Assembly: GCF_963678635.1 (NCBI RefSeq)
Contig: NC_087067.1
Location: 6,366,647-6,430,646 of the forward strand
Source: Symsagittifera roscoffensis
Taxonomy: Eukaryota; Xenacoelomorpha; Acoela; Convolutidae
Direction of reading: 5' to 3'
DNA: 64,000 nucleotides
Shown here: piece by piece, positions 1 through 11,100 of the stretch
Position numbering within the stretch: position 1 is the first letter of the stretch
How the letters are laid out: each line of letters starts with the position of its first letter
Program-made: the position numbers and the translations under genes
The notes under the pieces: model-generated
Database searches by the model: none
What the model saw: only the letters and a program-made list of their open reading frames with translations
Told to the model about the DNA's origin: nothing

Positions 1-3000
1 TCTAAGGATCAATAATTGGCTCCCAAATTTAATTCGAGTCTTTTGTTTGATATTCTGCAATGTACCATTGACAATGACTAAAGGAAACGTTCTGTTTCTC
101 TTGGGCAGCTAAATTGTGCATGAATTGCAAAGGATAATTTTGCGTTCTGATAATATGTTGGAAAGTTTTTTTTCCGTTTAATGTCCCGAATGTTCTCTTT
201 GCAATTTTTCTATTTTGACCTGTGCAATCCCTGGGTTGCATCTGGTTTTTTAGGTCAAATTATGGTCCGTTTTGGCGTTTGATTGATGATATGCACTTAT
301 CTTTAGATTGTACGAGGCAACGTTTTCTTGCAATAGTTACCCTAGTGATTCTGGTCTGTAGCAAATCTTAACGAATATCAATAAAATCTAGTTTGATCTT
401 AAAAGCTTATGTTTTTTGCTTATACAGTCATCGCTGATTGATAGTCTTCCAGTGCTAGATATAATCCATATGTCTAAGGTTTAATAATTTATTCTCACAA
501 GTGATGATTTGAGGCATTTGTTTGATACTCTGCAATGTACAATTGGCGATGTCTAAATGAAACGTTCTGTTTCCCGTGGGCAGCTAAATTGTGCATCAAT
601 TGCGAATGATAATTTTGCGATCTGATAAATTTTTGGAAAGTAATTAATTCCTTTGTTCCCGATTATTCTCATTGCAACGTTTTTATTTTGAAAGAACTTG
701 TTCACAATCTCTGGGTTGCAACTAGTTTTTTTGATGTTGTGTTACGTTTTTGTCGTTTGGTTGATGATATGCAGTTACCTTTTGTGATTATTTAAAAGTT
801 TTTTTTTAAAAAAACTACGCTATTGATTCTGGTCTGTAGCAGATGAGTTCCTTGTAAAAAAATGTTCAAAAATGAATTTGTTGTTTTTTGATGAAGGTTT
901 CTTAACATACAGTCCCCAGCTGATTATTTCTCCCTTGATTTATTTTGTTTCTCTAAGGTTCGATAATTGGCTCACAAATTTGATTCGAGTCTTTTGTTTG
1001 ATACTCTGCAATGTACCATTGACGATGTCTAAAGGAAACATTCTGTTTCCCTTGGGCAGCTAAATTGTGCATGAATTGCCAAGGATAATTTTACGTTCTA
1101 ATAAGTTTTTTTGGCAAGTTTTTTTTCCGTTTAATGTCCCGAATGCTCTCTTTGCAATTTTTCCATTTTCACCTGTGCAATCTCTGGGTTGCATCTGGTT
1201 TTTTAGGTCAAGTTGTGGTCCGTCTCGGCGTTTGATTGACGATATGCACTTATCTTTAGATTGTACGAGGCAACGTTTTCTTGCAATAGTTACCCTAGTG
1301 ATTCTGGTCTGTAGCAAATCTTAACGAATATCAATAAAATCTAGTTTGATCTTAAAAGCTTATGTTTTTTGCTTATACAGTCATCGCTGATTGATAGTCT
1401 TCCAGTGCTAGATATAATCCATATGTCTAAGGTTTAATAATTTATTCTCACAAGTGATGATTTGAGGCATTTGTTTGATACTCTGCAATGTACAATTGGC
1501 GATGTCTAAATGAAACGTTCTGTTTCCCGTGGGCAGCTAAATTGTGCATCAATTGCGAATGATAATTTTGCGATCTGATAAATTTTTGGAAAGTAATTAA
1601 TTCCTTTGTTCCCGATTATTCTCATTGCAACGTTTTTATTTTGAAAGAACTTGTTCACAATCTCTGGGTTGCAACTAGTTTTATTGATGTTGTGTTACGT
1701 TTTTGTCGTTTGGTTGATGATATGCAGTTACCTTTTGTGATTATTTAAAAGTTTTTTTTTTTATAAACTACGCTATTGATTCTGGTCTGTAGCAGATGAG
1801 TTCCTTGTAAAAAAATGTTCAAAAATGAATTTGTTGTTTTTTTGATGAAGGTTTCTTAACATACAGTCCCCAGCTGATTATTTCTCCCTTGATTTATTTT
1901 GTTTCTCTAAGGTTCGATAATTGGCTCACAAATTTGATTCGAGTCTTTTGTTTGATACTCTGCAATGTACCATTGACGATGTCTAAAGGAAACATTCTGT
2001 TTCCCTTGGGCAGCTAAATTGTGCATGAATTGCCAAGGATAATTTTACGTTCTAATAAGTTTTTTTGGCAAGTTTTTTTCCGTTTAATGTCCCGAATGCT
2101 CTCTTTGCAATTTTTCCATTTTGACCTGTGCAATCTCTGGGTTGCATCTGGTTTTTTAGGTCAAGTTGTGGTCCGTCTCAGGGTTTGATTGACGATATGC
2201 ACTTACCTTTAGATTGTACGAGGCAACGTTTCCTTGCAATAGTTACCCTAATGATTCTACCTGTAGCAAATCTTAGCGAATATCAATAAAAATTAGTTTC
2301 ATCTTGAAAGCTTATGTTTTTTGCTCATACAGTTATCGCTGATTGGTAGTCTTCCAGTGCTAGATATAATCCCTATGTCTAAAGTTTAATAATTTGCTCT
2401 GACAAGTGGTGATTTGAGGCTTTTGTTTCATACTCTGCAATGTACAATTGGCGATGTCTAAATGAAACATTCTGTTTCCCGTGGGCAGCTAAATTGTGCA
2501 TGAATTGCAAATGATGATTTCGCGATATGATAAATTGTTGGAAATCAGTTTTTTTCGATTTTTGTCCCGAAAGTTCTCATTGCATTTTTTTCATTTTGAC
2601 CTGTTCAATCTCTGGGTTGCATCCGGTTTTTTAGGTCGAATTGTGGTCCGTTTTGGCGTTTGATTGATGATATACTCTTACCTTTAGATTGTACGAGGCA
2701 ACGTTTCCTTGCAATATTTGCCCTAATGATTCTGGTCTATTGCAAATCTTAACGAATATCAATAAAATCTAGTTTGATCTTGAAAGCTTATGTTTTTTGC
2801 TTATACAGTCATCGCTGATTGGTAGTCTTCCAGTGCTAGATATAATCCCTATGTCTAAGGTTTAATAATTTGTTCCCAAAAATGATGATTTGAGGCATTT
2901 GTTTGATACTCTGCAATGTACAATTGGCGATGTCTAAATGAAACGTTCTGTTTCCCTTGGGCAGCTAAATCGTGCATGAATTGCAAATGATAATTTCGCG

Positions 3001-4344
3001 ATTTGATAAATTATTGGAAAGTCATTATTCCGTTTAGTCCCAATAGTTCTCATTGCAATTTTTGTGTTTTGAATTAACTTGTTCACAATCTCTGGGCTGC
3101 AACTAGTTTTTTTGATGTGTTACGTTTCGCCGTTTGGTTGATGATATCCAGTTACCTTTTGTGATTATATAAAACGTTTCCTTCAAATAGCTACGCTAAT
3201 GATTCTGGTCTGTAGCAAATGAGCTCTTTGTAAAATCATGTTCAAAACTGAATTTGTTGTTTTCTGATGAAGGTTTCTTACACACAGTCACCAGCTGATT
3301 ATTTCTCCCTTGATTTTATTCGTTTCTCTAAGGTTCAATAATTGGCTCCCAAATTTGATTCGAATCTTTTGTTTAATACCCTGCAAGGTATCATTGACGA
3401 TGTCTTAAGGAAACGTTCTGGTTCCCTTGGGCAGCTAAATTGTGCATGAATTGCAAATGATAATTTCGCGATTTGATAATTTTTTGGAAAGTCATTATTC
3501 CATTTAGTCCCGATAGTTCTCCTTGCAACTTTTATGTTTTGAATTAACTTTCACAATTTCTGGGTTGCAACTAGTTTTTTTCAAGGAGTTTTGTTACTTT
3601 TTGTCGTTTGGTTGATTATTTGCAGTTACTTTTTATGATTACATGAGACGTTTCTTTGCAATAGCTACGCTAATGATTCTGGTCTGCCGCAAATGAGTTC
3701 CTCATAAAATAATGCTTAAAACTGAATTTGTTGTTTTCTGATGAAGGTTTCTTAACATAGAGTCCCTAACTGATTATTTGTCCCTTGATTTATTTTGTTT
3801 CCCTAGGGTTCAATAATTGGCTCCCAAATTTGATTCCAGCCTTTTGTTTGATACTCTGCAGTTTACAATTGGCGATGTCTAAATGAAAGTCCTGTTTCGC
3901 TTGGGCAGCTGAATTGTCCATGAATTGCAAATGAAAGTTTTGCGATCTGATAAATTGTTGGAAAGTCTTTTTTCCGTTTATTGTCCCGAAAGTCCTCATT
4001 GCAACTTTTTTGTTTTGAATTAACTTGTTACAATCTCTGGATTGCAACTTGTTTTTTTGATGTTGTGTTACTTTTTGTCGTTTAGTTGATGATATGCAGT
4101 TACCTTTTGTGATTATATAAAAGTTTCTTTTAAATAGCTACGCTAATGATTCTGGTCTGTAGCAGATGAGTTCCTTGTAAAATCATGTTCAAAACTGAAT
4201 TTGTTGTCTTCTGATGAAGGTTTCTTAACATACAGTCCCCAGCTGATTATTTCTCCCTTGATTTTTTTGTTTCTCTAAGGTTCAATAATTGGCTCCCAAA
4301 TTTGATTCGAGTCTTTTGTTTGATACTCTGCATTGTACCATTGA
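1..4344. repeat. satellite array, unit about 475 bp
   Basis: The landmark ctgcaatgtac recurs near 55, 530, 1006, 1483, 1960, 2435, 2911, 3381 (diverged), 3856 and 4328 (diverged), giving a period of 470-477 bp and about nine direct copies. Alternate units are more alike (for example 940-1320 and 1890-2270), so a dimer of about 950 bp is a higher-order unit. Each unit contains phrases such as ttgggcagctaaattgtgca and gattctggtctgtagca. The short reading frames in the array are not preserved between units, so I see no gene. It lies upstream of the first visible exon of the oxygenase gene and is probably intronic there. Confidence 0.9.
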
Positions 4345-4960
4345 CATTTTATATAATCACAAAAGGTAACTGCATATCATCAACTAAACGACAAAAAGTA
4401 ACACAACATCAAAAAAACTTGTTGCAACCCAGAGATTGTGAACAAGTTAACTCAAAACACAAAAGTTGCAATGAGAACTATCGGGACTAAATGGAATAAT
4501 GACTTTCCAACAATTTATCAAATCGCGAAATTATCATTTGCAATTCATGCACAATTTAGCTGCCCAAAGGATACAGAACGTTTCCTTTAGACATCGTCAA
4601 TGGTACATTGCACAATATCAAACAAAAGACTCGAATTAAATTTGAGAGCCAATTATTGATCCTTAGAGAAACGAAATAAATCAAGGGAGAAATCATCAGC
4701 TGGGGACTGTATGTTAAGAAACCTTCATCAGAAAACAACAAATTCAGTTTTCAACATGATTTTACAAGAAACTCATCTGCTACAGACCAGAATAATTAGC
4801 GAAGCTATTCAAAAGAAACTTTTATATAATCACATAAGGTAACTGCATATCATTAACTAAACGACAAAAGGTAACACAACATCAAAAAAACTAGTTGCAA
4901 CCAAGAGATTGTGAACAAGTTTATTCAAAACAAATCTCTTGGTTGCAACTAGTTTTTTTG
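4345..4960. repeat. inverted satellite unit at the array edge
   Basis: From about 4345 the satellite sequence reads as reverse complement: the motifs tatataatcacaaaaggtaactgcatatcat and the CAA-rich segment after it are the complement of the gttaccttttgtgatta region of direct units. A direct fragment resumes at about 4930 (ttggttgcaactag), forming a palindromic turn around 4880-4950. The inverted block ends about 65 bp before the splice acceptor at 5023-5024. Confidence 0.85.
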
Positions 4961-5024
4961 ATTGAGTTGTGTTACGTTTTTTCGTTTAGTTGATGATATG
5001 CAGTTAATCTTTTATTTGTTCTAG

Positions 5025-5162
5025 GCAGCTAATTTCTTCGGCTGCCCGACTCAGTGCAAAGAGGAGTTTGTTCGTCGTGATCCGAAGAGAGAGATGTTCG
5101 GGTACACAGCTCAGGATAAGTCGACCGAAGTGTTTGACAGAAGCAAACCGAGTGATATAAAG
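5025..5162 (+). CDS. oxygenase gene, exon with FF...SKPSDIK segment
   Basis: The acceptor is ttatttgttctag at 5012-5024. The exon encodes 46 residues in phase 0, from AANFFGCP through RRDPKREMFGY to RSKPSDIK, matching the conserved central region of the family. The donor at 5163 is GC, not GT (aag|gcaaga), the usual context of GC-AG introns. The next exon continues ETFEFSP in frame. Confidence 0.82.
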
Positions 5163-8100
5163 GCAAGACCAAGACCAGTCAGGGTGACCTTTTTTATTGC
5201 TGCTCTGAAAAGGACATCTTGAATGTTCAAAATATATCGACCTTGAGACTTTGAAACGGCATTGAAATTGAAACTGTATTTGGAACTGAAATTGAAAACA
5301 GTCTATGGAGCAATGCAAAACAGTCTATGGAGCAATGCAAAACGGGTGGTATACAAACAGCCGAAGTATCAATCAGCCGAAAATATGTCAGCGGTATATA
5401 ATAGTTATGTAACAATTATGTAATATTTCCGAAAATTATGCAGTTTTCATTCATATGATGCAACTTTTCGGCTGGTTCATACTTCGGGCGGTTTATTCAG
5501 ACTCGCAAAACGATTGCCCTTTTCCATAGGCACTCATTTCAAGGATACAAAAATTATTTCATTAAACAAAGGGTTGCCGACCATTTTTTTTTCACAGCAT
5601 TGGAAAACAAATGCCGATAAAAGACCTTCTGAAGTTTCAACTTGAAAAAAAGAAAGCCCAGTTATTTGTTATTTAAATAAGATGTGAATAACTATTTGGT
5701 GCCTACCATTTCGAGAGGTAGCTTACATTGATCTTTTTTGGCAATAGTTGAATTTGAAGTGCCGTGTCCGATTCTGTTCAGGAGACTTTCGAGTTTTCTC
5801 CCAATGGTCTGGACCCTGTACCTTCCGAAGAGTGGCAGCGTTGTCGGGAGTTGCTCTCTGGACAGTTTTCTGATTTATTCCACAAAATGCTGGTTCTTCT
5901 AGCACGCGGTAAGCTGACACAATTAAGTTTGCTTCCTAAGCCGTACAAGCAATTCGGCCGAAGATAATTACAAGGATAGCCGGCTCTTTTCCATCCCCCC
6001 TCTGATGTTATTCTGAAAGTCAAAATATGAAAGCCTTAATTATAATGGTTACTTATGTAATTAAATGCAATAAAATGTGTCAGCGTGAACCTTTCACAAC
6101 ACTTTACATGCAAGTTGCAGTATGAACAGCTATTTTACACAAGCAAAGCTTTTTGTTATAAAAAGAACTTTCTTTTTTCCAACCTTTAGCTTCAAGGTAT
6201 CATGGATCTGTAGCGTAGAGGTAGGGAAGGCGACCAGCAACAAAATAAGAGGGTTCAAACCTGGACAGGGTCGGATGTTTTTAATCAACTTTTTTTGTAA
6301 ACTAATTAAAATGTGTCCGCTCTATAAATTGGGGCATGCTTGATGGTAAATTTCTTTTTTTTTTCAAATTGATTGGTATTTTTAATGCATCATAATAAGC
6401 TTGCGTCCCCTAGCAATTATGTAGAGTCATAATTGGCTTGGCGTGCGTCACTTGAAAAGTTTTGTAGACTCAGAGTTTTACTTCGCCTCCGTGTTCAATT
6501 TAATTTTCTCTAAGCAATGCAAATTTTGCTCACCAATATTGTGCAAATAGCACTAAAAGATTTTGTTGACATCAGTTTCAAAAGTAAAGTTTATTTTTTA
6601 GATTTCCCAGCGGAAAATAAAAACTATTTATTGATCCAATTTTCTCAAATTTTGGTTTGTTTTATCGAAAAAGTGACAAACAAAAATGTTTATGAGTGTA
6701 ATATTATGTTCTTAAAGTTGTTCTTATTAGATTTATGATTGTATTTTCTTCTCTGTAAAATTTTATTAAGTGTAAAAAACGACGTGAAGATGGCTTTTTT
6801 GTTATTTTTTTTGCTAAAACAAAGACAACAGGTAATTGATTTTCAATTCTTTTTAAGGCTGTTTTTGAACTTCTTTCTAGACAGCCATGAAGTTTTTGCA
6901 GCTGTATCTTTTTCAGGTTATTGTTTATAGTTATTTTTTCAATAAAATTGTTCAGAAATTTTTTGGGTATCTTCAACCTTTTTTTCTCAAACAAAGCTTG
7001 TGTGGTAGTATGAACCCTCTTTTTTCTCCAACCTAAGTCGCAAATTTTAGTATTCGTTTTGAAAGTGTTCTTTTAGAGCAGTATGTGCACAAGATCAATA
7101 ACCAGCTATTAAGTACAGCCAATGCTACGGATATTAACACAGACTATTATACTACAAACTGCGCTTTAGCTTCAAGGTATCATGGATCTATAGCGTAGAG
7201 GTAGGGAAGGAAACCTGTAACAAAATAAGAGGTTTCGAACCTGGGCAGGGTCGGATGTTTTTAATGAACTTTTTCGTATACTAGTTCAAATGCGTCCGCT
7301 CTATAAATTGAGGCATGTTAGTTGGTAAATTTCTTTTTCAAATTGGCTAGTACTGCTACTGGGTCATAATTGCCTTGCGTCACTTAGCAATTATGTTGAC
7401 TCATAATTGGCGTGCGTCATTTAAGCAATTTTGTAGGCTCAAAGTTTTACTCATTCAGTTTTTCTCAGTTTTTCCCATGGTTCCGCTCGGAAACAATCAA
7501 TTTGGTCGACCTATAAATCCCCCCTGCTCAAGAAAATCCTAGATCCGCCCCTGGTGTCGACTAAACTCAATTATCTGATACTGTTCAAAGTTGTATCAAA
7601 CTATTACCTTACTGCAGCTCTGGGACTGAAGAGTAGTGAGATACTCACCAACAAGATCAAGGGCTTGGGAAAAGGACAAGACGGCAGTGAAGGAGTCAAA
7701 AACAGAAGTGCGTTCAGATCTGCACTCTATCCGCAGGTGATGGAGCACAAATTTAATGTGGAGAAGTCTTCAAATTTTTACAAGTTTCTTATGAAGTTCA
7801 GTGCATTTCTATTGTTAAAAGGAAGGCGAGTTCCACTATCGAACAGCAAAAGTGTAAAGGTCTCGAAAAACGTGATCGATTTCGAGTTTCGAAAATGGAA
7901 ATTAATTATCAGATTTCCCAGCGAAATAGAAGTTTTGCCTATTGATCCAGTTTTCTCAAATTGGGTTAAGTTAAACAAAAAAGTGTCCATCATAAATTTT
8001 TCTACAAATCCAAAGAGCTTTAAGGGCATAAATTTTTATCTTCGAATTTTACAAGTCGTTTTTTTCAGTTTCTTTTCCATTACTCTTTTCCAACTGTCAG

Positions 8101-11100
8101 TTGGCTATGTTCAAGTTTTATTCGTTTCGTACGGTTAATTTAAATCAGCACTGTACTTGTATTTTGTTTTAAAGTTCAGCTCCTTTCCTTTGTTAAAAGG
8201 AAAGCAAGCTCTGCTATCGAACAGTGAAAGTGTAAAGTTCAAATTTCAAATCGAGTTCTAGTTTCAAACATGGAATTTTGTTTTCAGATTTCGAAATAAT
8301 ATATTTTCAAAATTCAGTGAAATAAAAAATTTTACTTGTTGAGCCATGTTTCTCAAATTGGGTTAATTTTATCAAAAAAGTGCCAGTCATAAGTGTTCCA
8401 GAAATTCAAAGAGCTCTAAGGGCATTTATTTTTTTTCTTTGAAACTCGAAAGTTGATTTTTTCAAAAAGCAAGTCAGTTTTTTTCTGTTTATTTGCGTTC
8501 ATTGACTCTCTTCCAACTGTCTGTTGGCAATATTTTAAATTTGTTTGGATCCCGTTTCTTTTTCGTTTTCTAAACTTTGTTCGATTTATTTTGACGTTTT
8601 CTTTTTTTTGGCTTTCTTGTTCTTCAGTAAACGAACTACTGAAACAGATGAAATGTGCTTTTAAAGTTCAGGGAGCTTTTCAAAAGACTTTTCTCTTCGT
8701 TTTTGGGAAAAGCTGTGATTTAATCGATTCTTTTTTTATTTTAAGCGACTGTTTCAGGTGAAGAAGGAGAAATTGTTGCCGAATCAGTTGAGATGTGGTT
8801 TGCATTGTGACTATGGCTGTCTCACATTCATATACAAGACGCCCTTTGAAAAAGGACTCAAAGCCAAACAACGAGGAGGTAACAGAACGAAGAACTGGCA
8901 TATTATTTAGTTGGGGGATTTCGATTTATTTTGGAAAATACGTATTTTGGCATTTCATTTGAGAGGGTTTTGATTAGCTCCTGGATCAAACACTTTTTGA
9001 CCAAAGCTTTAAATTGCAACCGAGGTTGCCTAGTTTTTACTCACGTTATTGTTCCGACCATTGAAAGTGGGGAGGAACTTTTTATTCGGGTGCGTTTTAG
9101 TTTTTTTTCCAAGCAAAATCAGGTACACAGTTAATCATCAGAATCGGTTAATCATCAGAAGTTAATCATCAGAAGTGCGTTTTAGTTTTTTTTCCAAGCA
9201 AAATCAGGTACACAGTTAATCATCAGAATCGGTCGAGAAAAACTTTATCTTACCAAAAGAAACACCAGTTTTTGAAGCTTCATTTAGCGCTTTCCAGGCA
9301 ATGAAAGTTTTCTACAATTTAAAAAGAGATCAGAAATTGATTAGAAATATATATATATATTTTTCATTTTTTCCTTTCTGTGTTTAAATACAATTATCGT
9401 TTATCGTTTATGTCTGATTTACACTTTTTTACGCCTTCGTTTAGGTCTCTCATGACAGCGCACACAAAATGACCCTACTTGAGAAAAAAATTTCCAAAGT
9501 GTCAGTTTCTTACTAATGCGGCATTAACTAAGCGAAAACTGGATGAACTGGAGTGAAGGTCCTCAATTAGAGAACAACTATTTGTAAAACAATGCCTATG
9601 ATTAAACTGTGAACGTTTATGCTGGAAAAAGTACCTGTCATTTTTATGAGGGTTGCTGGTTTCTGTCCACATAGAACAGAGTGTTCCGACGGCTATTGTC
9701 ATGGGCCTAAATTTTTTCGAAAACTAAAAAATACGGCTTTGTAATATGCTCTTAAAATATATTATTGAGCTATAAGTGATGGATTTACACTTGCGAAGCT
9801 AGTGTATTATTATGAACCTTCTTTTTTCTAACCTAAGTCGCAAATATTGGTGCGTCACTTCAATGATGCACCTTTACAGCTTTCTGATAGCATGTGCTTT
9901 GACATTCGAATAGTAATAAATTAACAGTTGATGCATTTTTATTTCATTAAATGAACCAAAAAAAAAATATTTGTTTCAAACATCACAAAAAATAAAAACT
10001 CGATGTCAGAAATTTTCTTACTCAATATGTCACGCAATGTTTTGAAATGCATAAGTTATACATAATGTGTCTTTATGCTTTGCGATTTGTTAGATGCAAA
10101 GTTAGTGTGGATGCTTTCAGTTTGTTATATTCCTAATTATTAACTGCAAAATTGAGTCTATTTGTATTTGGTGCTGAATCGCATTGGCAATTGGTTAGCA
10201 TATGTAGCTGCTTTATTCGAGACTAGTGTTTGTCGGTTGTTAAGCTTGAGTGGCTGTGGGGATAGTGCGTGAAACTCGAAGTCTCTTGATTGCAGAAGGC
10301 GCAGATTCGAATCCTACACGTAGCCGAGCTTTTGCTAATTCGAGGCTTATTTTTTTTTCTTATTTAACTTGATAGAGCTCGTGTTCTCGCACGATTTTTG
10401 GTCGTGTTCTCGCAAGTGTCTGTTTCTCCACTGTAAATATTTGGTTCTGTGAATATAAATGGTTCATTCTTCTCTTTTAAAACATCTTTAGACCAACTAT
10501 TAAAGACACTTTTTGGTCTTTTTTCAGAAAAAAATTTTGTTCACTCATTAACTGTCTATTCAGTAGCTGAATAATGGTAAACAATTTACGCTCTGCAACA
10601 AAGTACAAATAGTTACAAATATATATTCGGTTTCCTTGTGTTTATTGACTCTTTTCTAATTGTTTGTTAGCTCTTTTGTTTAATCATTAGCTCCGTGGTC
10701 AGCTTCGCTGCTGCTCATGTTACATTTTTGTGAAAAAAAACTATCGCGAGTTGTTTGCTTAAGTATAATGTGTTTTGTACTTGTGTATGGCGTGTGTAGG
10801 CGACATGATAGATGTGTTCTGTAGTGAGGAGGGGGATCTGATTGTGAATGCGGGAGAGTGTTTGCAGATGATCACAGGCGACCTCATCAGAGCAGCCCCA
10901 CATCTGGTCCAGTTTCCAACCGCAGCCACAGAAACATCCTGCGACAATTGTAGTCAAATATTGATAAATATGAATTGAGCGAATTTTAAAGGCGTACTCA
11001 TGAGTAAATTTCAAAAGCATACTCATGAGCCAATTTCAAAAGCATACTCATGAGCGAACTTAGAAAAGAATGCTGGGCGAACGCATTCGTTTTTCCCACC

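Noticed and set aside
1060-1324. Reading frames within the satellite units
   Set aside because: They occur on both strands, change length between units and have no recognisable protein features.
7554-8138. 194-codon open frame as a single gene
   Set aside because: Only 7618-7736 fits the oxygenase family and has splice sites at both ends; the rest is repeat-derived intron.
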